NCBI GenBank assembly: GCA_948099385.1
Contig: CANUEZ040000168.1
Location: 3,697,001 to 3,761,000, forward strand
Origin: Fasciola hepatica
Lineage: Eukaryota > Platyhelminthes > Trematoda > Plagiorchiida > Fasciolidae
Length of the DNA stretch: 64,000 bases
Reading direction: 5' to 3'
In this document: one piece after another, positions 1 through 10,830 of the stretch
How the letters are laid out: every line of letters begins with the position of its first letter
Numbering within the stretch: the stretch's first letter is position 1
Program-made: the position numbers and the translations under genes
The notes under the pieces: model-generated
Seen by the model: the letters and a program-made list of their open reading frames with translations, nothing else
The model's database searches: none
Told to the model about the DNA's origin: nothing

Positions 1-285
1 TTGCGGTTTCCTTAGTAAATGCGTGCTTCGGTCCTTTGTACTGCGTGGACCATCTGCACGTTACTCTAATGTGCGGCACTGCACAAATATGTTAACCAGA
101 ACAGTATTCACCACGACCCGTGAGAACGAGAAGGCGGTTGGGAGAGATAGTGGTTAGCGTGTATTTGGGAGCGTGCGTGAGAGCGTGCGCAAGAGCAACG
201 GTCAAATGGCCACCGCGCTTGGCAGTCAGCGTTCAGTTAAACAATAAACGTGGTAAAAGTATGAACGAAGATGGCAACCGCTACA
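1..285 (-). repeat. 3' LTR of CsRn1-like element (truncated by window start)
   Basis: Direct copy of 5130-5414. It ends on the plus strand in ...GCTACA, matching the end of the other LTR at 5414. By alignment with the full copy, 23 bases are lost beyond the window edge. On the element's strand the LTR starts TGTAGC. Confidence 0.93.
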
Positions 286-857
286 GGGCCTCCTCCTAGA
301 AGTCCGACGGAGTTGGGCTTCGATCGTGATGGTAAGCCTGAATTATTGGTTGGCCAGGAACTCCTCATAGCTTGTCCGTTATATTGTTGGTGACGTCGAA
401 CGACTGCTGATGAGTTTACCGGTGCCTGCACTCTCGAGGTCCGATGTGCGTTGGTCCAACTGTGTATTGGCGCCCACGGGTCTCATACGAATGCAAGCCG
501 GAAAATGCCTCCTCAGGTCCATCCAAAAAGGCGTCCAGTTGCCGTCTCCAGTGCCAGGCTGACCAATCGTCCCGTTGTCCAGTGAGCGGTTGGCTCATTG
601 AACGTGCACGGGAGTCAGCCAGGCTGCGGATGAAGCCAATGTGACTGTGTAGATCCGTTTGAGAGAGGGCAAGGTAAACTGGAACAAAATAGCGCCTGCG
701 GGCGCCGGCGGATGTTGGACCGTAACAACAACACACAAAAGATGTTCGGTGTTGTTGGAGTCGCTAGGAGACCAGAAGAAAATGAAATCATAACTACCGA
801 TTGTAATTTCACGGGTCTGTTGTTTTGTAAATCCATGGCGAACTTCCCAACTTATTG
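286..857 (-). other. 3' non-coding region of CsRn1-like element with polypurine tract
   Basis: This is the stretch between the integrase stop and the 3' LTR. Immediately inside the LTR (286-298) the minus strand reads AGGAGGAGGCCC, a purine-rich tract in the position where plus-strand DNA synthesis is primed. The rest holds two short overlapping minus-strand open frames with no motif I recognise; they lack any envelope-like signal peptide or membrane segment, so I do not call a gene. Confidence 0.6.
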
Positions 858-2216
858 CTAACAGTCGGTTGTAAAATTCGTCACGAAATCGGCGAAGCGG
901 ACGGAATTTCGTAGTTGGCGACCACGACGGCTACTTTGCGTTGCGAGTACGGTTAGAGAATCTGATGGACCAGCTGCCGAGTCCTCACTAGGCGTAGTTG
1001 TGGGTGGTTCGAGTGGTAACTCGCTCGATGCAGGTGACTGAGCTACTTGAGTGGGTGTAAATTGGCCGAGCGGCTTGCACTCCATGACGGCAGGCTTGAG
1101 ACTGTCGATAGATACGGTGTCGTGTCGTCCGTTGATATCTATGACAAATGTTTTTGCCCTACGTTTTATCACCCGAAACGGGCCAGTGTGTGGCGCTTGT
1201 AGTGGGGATCGAACGCCATCGACGCGAAGGAATACATGAGTAGCGGTTCCTAATGCAGTTGGGACATAACTTGTAGACTGTTGTTCACGCGGCGGACTGG
1301 CCTTGAGCACTCGCATGTGCTGCTTCAGGCGCTGAGCATAGTCACCGTAGTCGAAAGTCACGGTTGGTGAGGGGGCTACCAACTCCCCAGGTAGACGAAG
1401 TGTACAGCCATATACTAGTACGGCCGGTGTTGTGTGTACCTCCTCCCTAACGGTACTACGCAGGCTTAAGAGTGCTAATGGTAGTGTTTCACTCCAAAGG
1501 GGGTTACCGTTTGCTCGAAGGGCGGCTTTTAATTGCCGGTGGAAACGCTCGACCATACCATTGGCCTGAGGGTGGTAAGCTGTCGTCTTAACGTGTTGGC
1601 AACCGAGCGTAGCGAGTAGGCTGCCGAAAGCGCCGTCAAAGTGTGGACCGCGATCGGTGGTCACTATTGCCGGGCAACCGAAATGACTAACCCAACCGGT
1701 CAGAAAAGCTTTCGCGGCCTCTTCCGAGGCGGGACGAGGGATAGGGATGGCCTGCGGCCAGCGAGTAAAACGATCCACGCACGTGAGTATGTAAACGTAC
1801 TCAAGCGAAGGTGGGAGTGGTCCTACGAGGTCGACCTGCACATGATGAAAACGTGTTTCAGGTTCTGGGAACCTGGCTAACGCTGCCTCAGTGTGCCTAT
1901 GGGTCTTGACACGTTGACACTGCAGAGAAGCACGAGCCCATTGACGGATATCTCGTTTGACATTGTGCCAAACAAAACGCTCAGTTATCAGTTTCACCGA
2001 GGCAGTCACACCCGGATGAGCCAGATTATGGAGTGTCAGGAACGTAGGATAACGGTGGGCAGCAGGAACTACTGGCCTAGGGCGACCTTGCGACACATCG
2101 CACACGATGGTATTCTGGGAAGCTGGGATAGGCACTGTGGTTAAACTCAAAGAACAGTTTTGTCGAAGTCGTTCGATGTCAGGGTCCATAGTTTGGGCCT
2201 GTGCCATTGCGTCCAA
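858..2216 (-). CDS. pol: Integrase region of CsRn1-like pol (broken from upstream pol by a frameshift)
   Basis: 452 residues. The integrase of an LTR element inserts the cDNA into host DNA. Visible parts: an N-terminal zinc-binding region with H63 and H67 and a C-terminal pair where the first Cys is replaced (S97, C100); a DDE core with D129 (QVDLVGP), D188 (TTDRGPHF) and E223 (GMVERFH), correctly spaced 35 apart; then a C-terminal domain with the usual HTGPFRV-type segment around residues 320-345. The tail beyond about residue 370 is Pro/Ser/Thr-rich. The HHCC-to-HHSC change may impair the zinc finger. The start codon given is only the first one in the open frame: in the intact element this is the C-terminal part of a single pol, and the link to RNase H is lost between about 2216 and 2270. 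Confidence 0.92.
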   Translation of the reverse strand: MDAMAQAQTMDPDIERLRQNCSLSLTTVPIPASQNTIVCDVSQGRPRPVVPAAHRYPTFLTLHNLAHPGVTASVKLITERFVWHNVKRDIRQWARASLQCQRVKTHRHTEAALARFPEPETRFHHVQVDLVGPLPPSLEYVYILTCVDRFTRWPQAIPIPRPASEEAAKAFLTGWVSHFGCPAIVTTDRGPHFDGAFGSLLATLGCQHVKTTAYHPQANGMVERFHRQLKAALRANGNPLWSETLPLALLSLRSTVREEVHTTPAVLVYGCTLRLPGELVAPSPTVTFDYGDYAQRLKQHMRVLKASPPREQQSTSYVPTALGTATHVFLRVDGVRSPLQAPHTGPFRVIKRRAKTFVIDINGRHDTVSIDSLKPAVMECKPLGQFTPTQVAQSPASSELPLEPPTTTPSEDSAAGPSDSLTVLATQSSRRGRQLRNSVRFADFVTNFTTDC

Positions 2217-2242
2217 GTTAACGTTAGGCGTTTGTGACAGAC

Positions 2243-2710
2243 TTAGTTGATATACGCGCGATAAGGCGGCTGAGACGGGATTAAGTACCCAGAGACGTGT
2301 CGTATGTCCACAGTAAACTGTGAGACAAAGTCTAAGTGGCGAATCTCGCGTGGTGAGTATCGATCGGAAGCTGACTTTGGTGCATAAACCAAAGGCTTGT
2401 GGTCTGTAAACACCGTGAACGAACGGCCTTCGAGTGCATGTCGAAAATGACGGATTCCCAAGTAGATGGCTAATAACTCTCTACCGAACGTGCTGTACCT
2501 TGATTCCGCGGGTTGTAGGCGCTTGGAGAAGAATGCTAAAGGTTGCCAAGAGTCATCTACGAACTGTTGCAGTACTGCTCCAACCGCTGTGTCCGAGGCA
2601 TCCGTCACTACCGAAATAGGAGCCAAAGGGTAGGGTTGTGTAAGGAGTGCTGTGTTGGCGACAGCATCTTTGACCAAGGCGAATGCGGCTTGTGCCAGGT
2701 CGGGAAACAC
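2243..2710 (-). CDS. pol: RNase H region of CsRn1-like pol (frame-broken)
   Basis: 155 residues that degrade the RNA of RNA-DNA hybrids during reverse transcription. Carboxylates in expected positions are D37 (VVTDASD), E78 (GRELLAI) and D103 (FTDHKPL), followed by the connection segment with the DIRHVSG motif near the end. It lies in a different frame from the RT segment upstream (junction about 2710-2723) and leaves frame again right after HVSG, so the protein could only be made by two frame corrections. These look like mutations rather than programmed shifts, since the family normally has one continuous pol. Confidence 0.92.
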   Translation of the reverse strand: MFPDLAQAAFALVKDAVANTALLTQPYPLAPISVVTDASDTAVGAVLQQFVDDSWQPLAFFSKRLQPAESRYSTFGRELLAIYLGIRHFRHALEGRSFTVFTDHKPLVYAPKSASDRYSPREIRHLDFVSQFTVDIRHVSGYLIPSQPPYRAYIN

Positions 2711-2720
2711 GAACTTCCGC

Positions 2721-4091
2721 TTACCTCCGCCGCAACAGGTCGGTGAGGGGTTGCATCATTTCCGCACAGTGAGGAATAAATCGGCGGTAGAAATTCACCA
2801 GGCCGGCAAACTGACGCAACTGGCGAAAAGATTGGGGTTCAGGGTAGTCGCGAATAGCGGAAACTTTATCTGACAGAGGGCGGATACCCGAGGATGAAAT
2901 AGAATGTCCTATGAAAGTGATACCAGACCGGCCTAATTCGCATTTCGCGATATTGATCGTAACGCCGTGCTGGCTAAGGCGTTCGAAAAGTGCTCGTAAG
3001 TGTGTAGCGTGCTCTTGCTCTGAAGAACTCGCCACCAAAATATCATCCAGGTATACGTGGACATTTTCTAAACCACGAGTTGCCTCGTGCATGAACCGTT
3101 GAAAGGTCTGGACTGCATTGCTGAGTCCAAACGGCATTCGCAGAAACTCGAACAGCCCGGAAGGTGTAGTGACGGCAGTTTTAGGGATATCGGCCTCTGC
3201 TACCGGGATCTGGTTGTACGCCCGAACCAAATCGATACGGCTGAAGACGGAGCAACCCGATAAAGACGAAGTAAGATCCTGTATATGGGGAATCGGGTAT
3301 CGGTCCGGGACGGTGACTTTGTTAAGCGCTCTGTAATCACAACAAGGTCGCCAGTCGCCACTAGACTTAGGAACCATATGAAGGGGGGAAGCCCAAGGGC
3401 TACTAGAAGGGCGTATTATACCCAGTTCTAGCATATGTTCGAATTCGGCCTGTGCAACACGAAGCTTGTCTGGTGCTAACCGACGCGGCCTACTGAACAC
3501 TGGGGGTCCCTTAGTATCGATATAGTGAGTGACACTGGTCGTCACTGCTGGGAGAGGCCTGGCCTGCCGAAACATGGCCGGGTAGGCTGCGATGAGTTCG
3601 CCATAAGGTTGGTGTGCCGGTGGTTGAACGTAAAAGGGCGTGGCGTGATTCACTCGCGAATTATGACCCGCAACAGCGAGAGTGGTCTGACGATCCACCA
3701 CTCTGCGGCGCCGTGCATCAACTAACAAGTCAAAGTGCTGCAGGGAGTCAATGCTCAGAATTGGGTACGGGACGTCGGCGATGATGAATACCCAACAAAA
3801 ATTACGCTTTAAACCCAAGTTTAAGGTGAGAGACCGCTGGCCAAACGTTGGGATGGCCGTGCCATTGGCAGCGCGTAGTGTTTGGGCCTGCGGTGTGCTA
3901 TTGTCGTCTTTCGCTCGGGGGAGGACGCTCACTTCGGCACCGGTATCTACAAGGAAAAGGTTATTTGAAATGATGTCCCTTACGTTCAAAAGACGACTAT
4001 TGGTGTGATACCCGGCTTCGTGGGTCTCCACCACGGGCCGGGGGTTTAGCTTCCCTGACGAGCAACGGGAAACGTACACCCTGGTTCGCAT
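2721..4091 (-). CDS. pol: Protease and reverse transcriptase region of CsRn1-like pol
   Basis: 456 residues. The aspartic protease active site DTGA is at residues 49-52. RT follows from about residue 205 to 400: the [10 protein letters not shown] segment near 241-250, first catalytic Asp in SRIDLVRAY (D287), FGLSNA at 321-326 and the YLDD catalytic box at 347-350. The frame is -1 relative to gag and overlaps it over 4046-4091, consistent with -1 ribosomal frameshifting for gag-pol expression, although I could not identify a convincing slippery heptamer with a following structure. The annotated Met is probably not a real start. The frame ends early by a frameshift before RNase H. Confidence 0.93.
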   Translation of the reverse strand: MRTRVYVSRCSSGKLNPRPVVETHEAGYHTNSRLLNVRDIISNNLFLVDTGAEVSVLPRAKDDNSTPQAQTLRAANGTAIPTFGQRSLTLNLGLKRNFCWVFIIADVPYPILSIDSLQHFDLLVDARRRRVVDRQTTLAVAGHNSRVNHATPFYVQPPAHQPYGELIAAYPAMFRQARPLPAVTTSVTHYIDTKGPPVFSRPRRLAPDKLRVAQAEFEHMLELGIIRPSSSPWASPLHMVPKSSGDWRPCCDYRALNKVTVPDRYPIPHIQDLTSSLSGCSVFSRIDLVRAYNQIPVAEADIPKTAVTTPSGLFEFLRMPFGLSNAVQTFQRFMHEATRGLENVHVYLDDILVASSSEQEHATHLRALFERLSQHGVTINIAKCELGRSGITFIGHSISSSGIRPLSDKVSAIRDYPEPQSFRQLRQFAGLVNFYRRFIPHCAEMMQPLTDLLRRR

Positions 4092-4867
4092 CGTTTGGCT
4101 CCCTCACCGAAGCGACTGTGGTATTTACAATACCCTTCTTTTGAAGAACCGACGAAAAGTCGTCGCAATGACGGACTATGGAGCCTAGGTGAGCGTGCGC
4201 GATGCCGCTTCTGTGACCCAATTCTAACTGCTAGGCGTTGCAGGCTCGCGTCAATTCTAGGCCAAACTGACGCGAGGTCATTAGATGTTGGCAAAGCAGG
4301 CACCGTTGCGACGGAGGGCCTGGTTACTCTAGCTACAGCGGGGTTGTATCGTGACATAATGTCATCAGCTATTGCTGCAGTTTCCTCCAGTGAACACTTG
4401 CGCGTGGCACTTAGTAAAACTGGAATGTTATGCGGCAAACGCTGCAGCCAAAGTTCCCTTAAGGGCGGGTCCTCGCCTACCGTCGGTCCTCTCAAGCGCT
4501 GCATCTCACGCAGCAGTTCGGAGGGCTTCCTACTTCCAAGCTCAACGTTTTGAAGTTGTTGCATACGTTGGTCTTGCGTTGGGGTCGTGCGGGCAATGAA
4601 AGCCTCCTTTAAAGCCTCATAGCTTCGGGAAGAGATTATTATGTCCCTTACTTGCATTGTGACCTCTGGCGGGAGGCGGCCTGCTACCCACCTGAAACGG
4701 CTGGCGTCGCTGGTTATACGGCAGTTTTCGAATTCTAACTCGACCAGCGTGAACCAGAGTTCCGGATCAGCAGGCGTGAATTCCGGTATGTGCAGCGTGA
4801 TCGCCCCAACGGTGGGGTCTGAGCAGGGTTTCCGTTCAGTAGACATAGCGATTGCTTTATCGAACAC
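4046..4867 (-). CDS. gag: Gag protein of CsRn1-like element with CHCC box
   Basis: 273 residues and apparently intact. Gag assembles the particle in which reverse transcription occurs. The first 100 residues hold the segment [17 protein letters not shown] and an [12 protein letters not shown] stretch typical of CsRn1-type Gag. Near the C terminus C247, H250, C260 and C264 form C-x2-H-x9-C-x3-C, the unusual CHCC box that separates this clade from CCHC elements. The Met at 4867 is the first in frame after the leader and gives a protein of normal size for the clade. It overlaps pol by 46 bases in the -1 frame. Homologous sequence, much decayed, recurs at 13600-13850. Confidence 0.9.
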   Translation of the reverse strand: MFDKAIAMSTERKPCSDPTVGAITLHIPEFTPADPELWFTLVELEFENCRITSDASRFRWVAGRLPPEVTMQVRDIIISSRSYEALKEAFIARTTPTQDQRMQQLQNVELGSRKPSELLREMQRLRGPTVGEDPPLRELWLQRLPHNIPVLLSATRKCSLEETAAIADDIMSRYNPAVARVTRPSVATVPALPTSNDLASVWPRIDASLQRLAVRIGSQKRHRARSPRLHSPSLRRLFVGSSKEGYCKYHSRFGEGAKRCEPGCTFPVARQGS

Positions 4868-5086
4868 AGACGGGAAAAGAAACCAACAATCAATGGGGCA
4901 CTATAATCTTCGCGAGAAAAGAACAAAAATCACGACGAATTAGACACCAAAAATATGTATGGACAAAAAATTTATTTGGTAAACCGACCAAAAAAAAATC
5001 AACAGATAGGGAAACAGTAAAACACAAAAACGAACGCATACGGGACCTCCAACGGTAGAAAACAAGGAAACTCACGTGACTTGAGG

Positions 5087-5104
5087 ATCACGTCGGGCTC
5101 ACCA
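5087..5104 (-). promoter_or_regulatory. Primer binding site, tRNA-Trp type
   Basis: The plus strand reads ATCACGTCGGGCTCACCA, which is the 3' end of animal tRNA-Trp including CCA with one mismatch as I recall that tRNA (GGG-G-TCA versus GGG-C-TCA). It sits two bases from the inner edge of the 5' LTR. tRNA-Trp priming is the known habit of CsRn1-clade elements. Confidence 0.82.
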
Positions 5105-5106
5105 AT

Positions 5107-5414
5107 TGTAAGGTTGATTAGACCTTACTTCGCGGTTTCCTTAGTAAACGCGTGCTTCGGTCCTTTGTACTGCGTGGACCACCTGCACGTTACTCTTATG
5201 TGCGGCAACGCACAAATATGTTGACCAGAACAGTATTCTCCACGACCCGTGAGAACGAGAAGGCGAATGGGAGAGATAGTGGTTAGTGTGTATTTGGGAG
5301 CGTGCGTGAGAGCGTGCGCAAGAGCAACGGTCAAATGGCCACCGCGCTTGGCAGTCAGCGTTCAGTTAAACAATAAACGTGGTAAAAGCATGGACGAAGA
5401 TGGCAACCGCTACA
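5107..5414 (-). repeat. 5' LTR of CsRn1-like element
   Basis: 308 bases, with plus-strand ends TGTAAGG... and ...GCTACA, so bounded by TG/CA on both strands. It is the full-length partner of 1-285. It should carry the promoter and polyadenylation signals of the element on the minus strand; I saw no clear TATA box. A diverged relative lies at about 16580-16870. Confidence 0.93.
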
Positions 5415-5564
5415 ATACAGTAGCAAAGAATTCAACTCAATATGCAGTTCATTCTCTAGTGTTGATATGAACACACTAGCTAGTATCGATCCAAGTGGGC
5501 TCTTCATCACTATTCCATCATTTGTTTGTACAACGTTCTACTGAAGGAGAATTGGATACCAAAG

Positions 5565-5731
5565 TGTGATAATCTGTGGATTACCGTTGTATTATCCCAC
5601 ACAGAATAACACGGAATCAGAACACGGATATGGCACTCGACGCTCCGTAGTATTTCGTATATTGCCTACAAGTATGCACAATATCGGTGTAAGTGAATAC
5701 AACGGAAATGGCAAAAGTCATGAATACCACA
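5565..5731 (-). repeat. 3' LTR of short-LTR gypsy element
   Basis: 167 bases, matching 7552-7734 over its whole length except for a short block missing near the right end. It opens TGTGATAA and closes with ATACCACA. Confidence 0.78.
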
Positions 5732-6015
5732 TCTGTCATACGTTGAATTTAGCTCCGGCTGCTTGTAGTCCTTTGAAGGCGTTGCTCGTATTCTTCCTGA
5801 TTTTCTGTCAGTAGATTCTTTGGATGATTCACCAAATTCACATTGTATGTCATTACCCGGGTAAAACAACAGTGGAATTGTTCTCTGACTGGCCTTCAGT
5901 ATTGAACTGTACCTGGTCGATATGTCTTCAATGACCGGACAAATCATGACAGTCAAGTATGGTCACCATTCGATTAACGTTTCGTGCCAAAATTATGCCA
6001 CTGGATGGCCTCAAA

Positions 6016-6840
6016 TCATTCCCTCTGAAAAAGCTTATGTCGGCAGAAGAGACATTCAAAACTGGCTCTTAAACAACGAGATTTAAATAGTTGTGCTGGA
6101 CTCTTACGAGTTGTACTTTGACAAGCCTTTCGGTATTGCATCAAGAAATTATCGAAAGCTCGGTCCAGTTCAACAAGAGACTGTGTAGCACTTTTAAGTG
6201 TACGAACTAAGATCTCAGCAAGTCTGTTAGACTGAGGATTGCAAGATGCAGCATACAAATGATGATAATCCAGTCCTTTCAACCAATCATCAAGGGACTT
6301 AGCAGAGAAATGAGCACCATTATCTATAGCAAATGCTGGAGGTACTTCTTCCCTTGTGAACGTGTTACGCAGTTCAGTCTGTGTGAATTCGGCTGTGGGT
6401 GATGTGGTCCAAAATACTTCTGGCCAGCGAGAAAACGCATCAACAACTACCGGTGCATAATACTTGCCCAGAAATGGATCACGGTAGTCTGCATGCGCAT
6501 GTTGCCATGGTTCGCATGAAACTGGCCACGGGAGCTATTTGCTGGGTCTTGGACTTAGCTTGCGTAGGCGTCGTTGACAGTTCATGGCAGTATTGATGAT
6601 ATCTGCTTTTAACTCAGGCCAGCAACCTAATAATCGGGCCAGGGACTACATTTTGTCAACTCCGAAGTGCCCGGAATGTGGGTCTCGAAGTAAAGCTGAT
6701 GGAGGCGTCGAAGGAATAACAATACGATCATTAAAGCACAACAGCCCATCATGAATGACCAAAAGGCCCTCTCTCTCAGTGAAGAAGTCCGGAGACCGTC
6801 GTTTTTCATCGTTTTTCTATCCAAGATGCAACACGGAGAT
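6016..6840 (-). pseudogene. pol: Gypsy integrase remnant
   Basis: Reading the minus strand gives an integrase of the K02A2.6/mdg type. From about 6840 down: an N-terminal stretch with HSGHFGVDK (zinc-finger His residues), then degraded CxxC (NCQRR), then the core with HADYRDPF (first Asp), AIDNGAHF (second Asp) and PQSNRLAE (Glu), so DDE is complete. Then RKSPAQLFKSRCLR-type sequence closes the core. At least one stop codon and frame changes between the zinc finger and the core make it non-functional. The lineage differs from the CsRn1-like element at 1-5414. Confidence 0.85.
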
Positions 6841-7344
6841 TGTAGGTGCGAAGTACTTACGGGTATCATAAATCAAGTCTTCTCTACGCACAGGAAGTGG
6901 CTGTACCAACGAGCAATCAGAAGTATGCGACGGCGTGAATGTAGGAGCATATCGGGATAGAAAGTTTGCATGCTGAATGTGTTTAGCACTTCGATGAAAA
7001 ATATCGTAGTCATAAGAACTCAATGCGAAGTTCTAGCATTGAACCATTGCGGCTGATGACTATGCTAGTGATTGTGTGGGGTGGTAAACAAATTTCAACC
7101 CCTCATGTTTAGTGAAGATGGTGAATTTGATACCAAACAGATATTTGTGTAGGCGTTTTACTCCCCAACGGACAGCCAATGACTCCTTCTGGGTCTGAGA
7201 ATAACTCATTTTAGCTTTCAGGAGTCGCCGTGAAATGCAGATCACAGGTAGGCCACATTGTTCCAGAGTAGCACAATTGCTTGTCGGATATGCATCAGTA
7301 ATTGCAACGGTATAATCCTTCGGCGAACACGGTTTAAGAACCAC
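6817..7344 (-). pseudogene. pol: Gypsy RNase H and connection remnant
   Basis: Two open pieces, 7060-7344 and 6817-7023. The first shows AITDAYPT (first Asp), SQTQKESLAV (Glu), RLHKYLFG and FTIFTKHEGLKF, where the usual TDH has become TKH, removing a catalytic Asp. The second continues with YDYDIFHRSAKHIQHANFLSR, cf. the family DYDI...H.N.DFLSR connection (one Asp changed to Asn). The frame break between them and the lost carboxylate indicate decay. Confidence 0.82.
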
Positions 7345-7551
7345 ATTCGACTACAGGAGTGCCTACAGATTACGTAGTGTGTGCTCGTGAACTGAGATCA
7401 GTTTTCCTCTCAGCACTCGTTCCTTTTTTAGTCAGGCTTCAAATTTCAAACAGTTCGAAAGAGTCCTCGCATTCTGTGGAAGTACAATTTTTACATCGGA
7501 TGATTCCATATCAGCTGAATGCATGATGAAATTTCCGTACGTGGCGCCAAA

Positions 7552-7734
7552 TGTGATACTGTAGGGATTAACGTAGTATTATCCCGCACAGAATATCACG
7601 GAATCAGAACGCGGATATGGCATACGACGTACCGTAGTATTTCGTATATGGTCCACAAGTATGTACAATATCGGTGTCAGTGAATACGACAGAAATAGTA
7701 AAAGTCACATGTATAGTCAGTCATAAATACCACA
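7552..7734 (-). repeat. 5' LTR of short-LTR gypsy element
   Basis: 183 bases, partner of 5565-5731. The adjacent primer-site-like TGGCGCC lies on its left on the minus strand, as expected for a 5' LTR. Confidence 0.78.
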
Positions 7735-7759
7735 CAAGTACACGAATTCAACAAGGTCT

Positions 7760-8060
7760 TTAGCTCATCCACCCCACATCATCAGCGACTTTTCATACTT
7801 GATCCACGGCTTTTTCAACTAAGACGTTTGTGAGCAGGGACGTGACGTCATACGACGCCAGAAAACAATTGCGATAGTCTATGTCTGGCAAATTCGATTT
7901 CAGCAGAAAGGTACCCTCAAGCTGCACGCCTCACATGCTCCAGTTGAGAACCGTATGGTAAACTGAAAACGTGTACAATTTTGCTATTTTGAGGACCGCT
8001 TCATTTAGAATGTCCAAAAGATGTTCATCGTTCTTGTGTTACGTGGTCACCGGATCTGAA
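7760..8060 (-). pseudogene. Penelope-like element RT scrap
   Basis: The minus strand around 7780-7880 reads LASYDVTSLLTNVLVEKAVD, which matches the PLE RT motif (S-F/Y-D-V-x-S-L-F-T-x-I/V-P-x-x-x-A). A further open stretch lies upstream in the same sense. No other part of the element is recognisable, so this is a short fragment next to the gypsy LTR. Confidence 0.6.
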
Positions 8061-9300
<1,240 letters not shown>

Positions 9301-9579
9301 ACGGAATTATACACTCGGAGAGATAACAAAATACCGCGGTTAAAATAAACTGTAAAAATGCGCTTTTAGTTATCTTTATGAGTGGTAAATCACTTCTCTC
9401 CATAGAAAAACCAAAGAGCACACCCTGACAGCGGAGAATGATGAAAACCACCACGTCACCGCCTGGTCACAGGGTATTCAGTAAAAAGAAATGTGCCTTT
9501 TTTGAAACGCAGATGTGCTAGTAAAAAACGCAGTACCCCTAATACTATATTCCTTATGCAGTTTCAGGAACTTCTGTGC

Positions 9580-10190
9580 AATCTTTCAAGGCGTATTTCA
9601 GGAGTTATTTTAGCCCCAACTTTAGCCCAACGTTAGCCCAACCGCGTTGGGTATTGTGCTGCCTGGGTTGTCGTTCAAAAGTTGCATATGGGAGGAGACG
9701 AACGATAAAAGAAGTTCAGATTTATCTGCATTTCGTCGTATATCCTGCAGCATTGGAGGCTATACAAAATCATCCAAAAGTGAGTGGAGATCTTCTGGTG
9801 TTTTGTCACAAATCAGCAAATCCTCGGAGAGACAAATCATACTTATAAGGCCATTAAGCTCGTGAACAAGCAGTGTCTGGAAAACTTCGCTGCATATACT
9901 CAGTCCAAGTAGTGTTCAAAGCCAATTAAAACGACCGAAAATGGCAAAAATCGGTGAGAAAACTCGATTGGCCAAGCAGCTCCGTTTTCCGGAAATCTGA
10001 TGATAAGCTGACCTTGGTAAAACAAAGCTCTTGATTCAAATCCATCAGAATGACTCTAGGTATTAGCAGTCTTTGTTGCTCACTCCTCAGAGTCACGTTC
10101 AGATGTTTCGAGTCTGTACGTAGGCGTATAGTTCCAGATTTCGTCATGGCAACTACCGTCGAGCAAACCCCTTCCTGTTGGTTTACCAAC
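9580..10190 (-). pseudogene. pol: Gypsy reverse transcriptase remnant
   Basis: The N-terminal half (9926-10189) shows VVAMTKSGTIRLRTDSKHLN, the equivalent of the K-x-D-G-x-x-R-L-C-x-D-Y motif, then LCFTKVSLSSDF where the family has FTKLDLSQAY, so the first catalytic Asp is now Ser. After a frame change (about 9730-9920) it continues with SEVFQTLLVHEL and LSEDLLI, where the family has Y-L-D-D-I-L, so the catalytic box is lost too. Clearly dead. Confidence 0.75.
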
Positions 10191-10472
10191 TTCCGCGATT
10201 ACTATTAGACCCAGTTGACGATCTAATTTACAGCGCAGTGGAACATACCAGATGAGGATCGAAAACCGGCATGGAGCTGAACAGAAAAGTCGATTTTATC
10301 CAAACCGTTTGCAGAGTTGCTCTGGAGCACAGTGACAAAATCGAGTTGCTGAGTAGGGTATTGGTGGAAAGTTGTTTTCGGTCATCAAAAACTTGACTTT
10401 ATGTGTTGCATGATTCTTTGGATTCTTGACGTCCTACTCTACTTTGCCTCGGACATCGGTTTCTGTCCCCGT

Positions 10473-10760
10473 TCACGTTCTCATAGTGATGGTGCAACGT
10501 TTGATGGCAGCTTCATCAATGTAGGATACAGGAACAATATCCACTGAGGCACCGGAATCCATTTGAAAACGACACCATTTCCCGTCAAGTCTGATGTCCG
10601 CGAATATCCGTCGGTTTGCGCTGCAACAAAGAAAACCGTTTATACTTGGTTTTGTGTTTACTGATATTTGGCAGGCTTTCTGGGGAGTGAAAGACACTTT
10701 CGGGTGAAATGATTCTGCTTTCTGCAATTAGACCATCTCCCCAAGCACGACGGTATACGT
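10473..10760 (-). pseudogene. Gag zinc knuckle and aspartic protease of gypsy element
   Basis: 84-residue open frame with LDGKWCRFQMDSGASVDIVP: DSGA is the protease active site (usual D-T/S-G-A), preceded by the typical G-K-x-C-x-F-x-x beta strand. Just upstream in another frame (about 10690-10735) the minus strand gives SNCRKQNHFTRKC, that is (C to S)-x2-C-x4-H-x4-C, a nucleocapsid knuckle lacking its first Cys. Confidence 0.78.
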
Positions 10761-10830
10761 TGCTCGTGCCTGTGACCACTAAAATTACGTGCAATGCATG
10801 CGGCCTTTGTGCACGTTTTCAAATCAGTCT

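Larger units (their letters stand above)
1..5414 (-). mobile_element. CsRn1-like Ty3/gypsy LTR retrotransposon, nearly complete
   Basis: Two direct LTRs (1-285, cut by the window edge, and 5107-5414) enclose gag, protease, RT, RNase H and integrase, all on the minus strand in Ty3/gypsy order (RT before integrase). The right LTR is the 5' LTR. A primer binding site lies two bases inside it and a purine-rich tract lies inside the left LTR. Gag ends in a C-H-C-C box rather than a CCHC knuckle, and the primer site fits tRNA-Trp; both are known traits of the CsRn1 clade of flatworm and insect elements. The LTR copies differ at about 13 of 285 aligned positions by eye, so the insertion is fairly young, but pol carries two frameshifts. 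Target duplication cannot be checked because the left flank is missing. Confidence 0.93.
5565..7734 (-). mobile_element. Short-LTR Ty3/gypsy element lacking gag, protease and RT
   Basis: Direct repeats 5565-5731 and 7552-7734 begin TGTGATA and end about ATACCACA and flank 1.8 kb of minus-strand gypsy pol. The right copy is longer by a small insertion near its end. Inside the right LTR the plus strand shows TTCCGTACGTGGCGCCA, a plausible tRNA 3' end (primer site TGGCGCC on the element strand). Only RNase H and integrase remain; RNase H starts just 207 bases inside the 5' LTR, so gag-protease-RT has been deleted. Flanks CAAAG and CAAGT resemble an imperfect 4-5 base target duplication. Confidence 0.8.
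9580..10830 (-). mobile_element. Degraded Ty3/gypsy element: zinc knuckle, protease and RT
   Basis: Minus-strand pol remnant of a K02A2.6-like gypsy element, distinct from the other two gypsy copies by sequence. In order it keeps a Gag zinc knuckle (about 10690-10735), protease (10473-10727) and RT (9580-10190). RNase H and integrase are absent, no LTRs were found, and a possible piece of gag may extend to about 11180. Confidence 0.78.

Noticed and set aside
4095..4553. 152-residue plus-strand frame
   Set aside because: Antisense shadow of gag; no independent motif.
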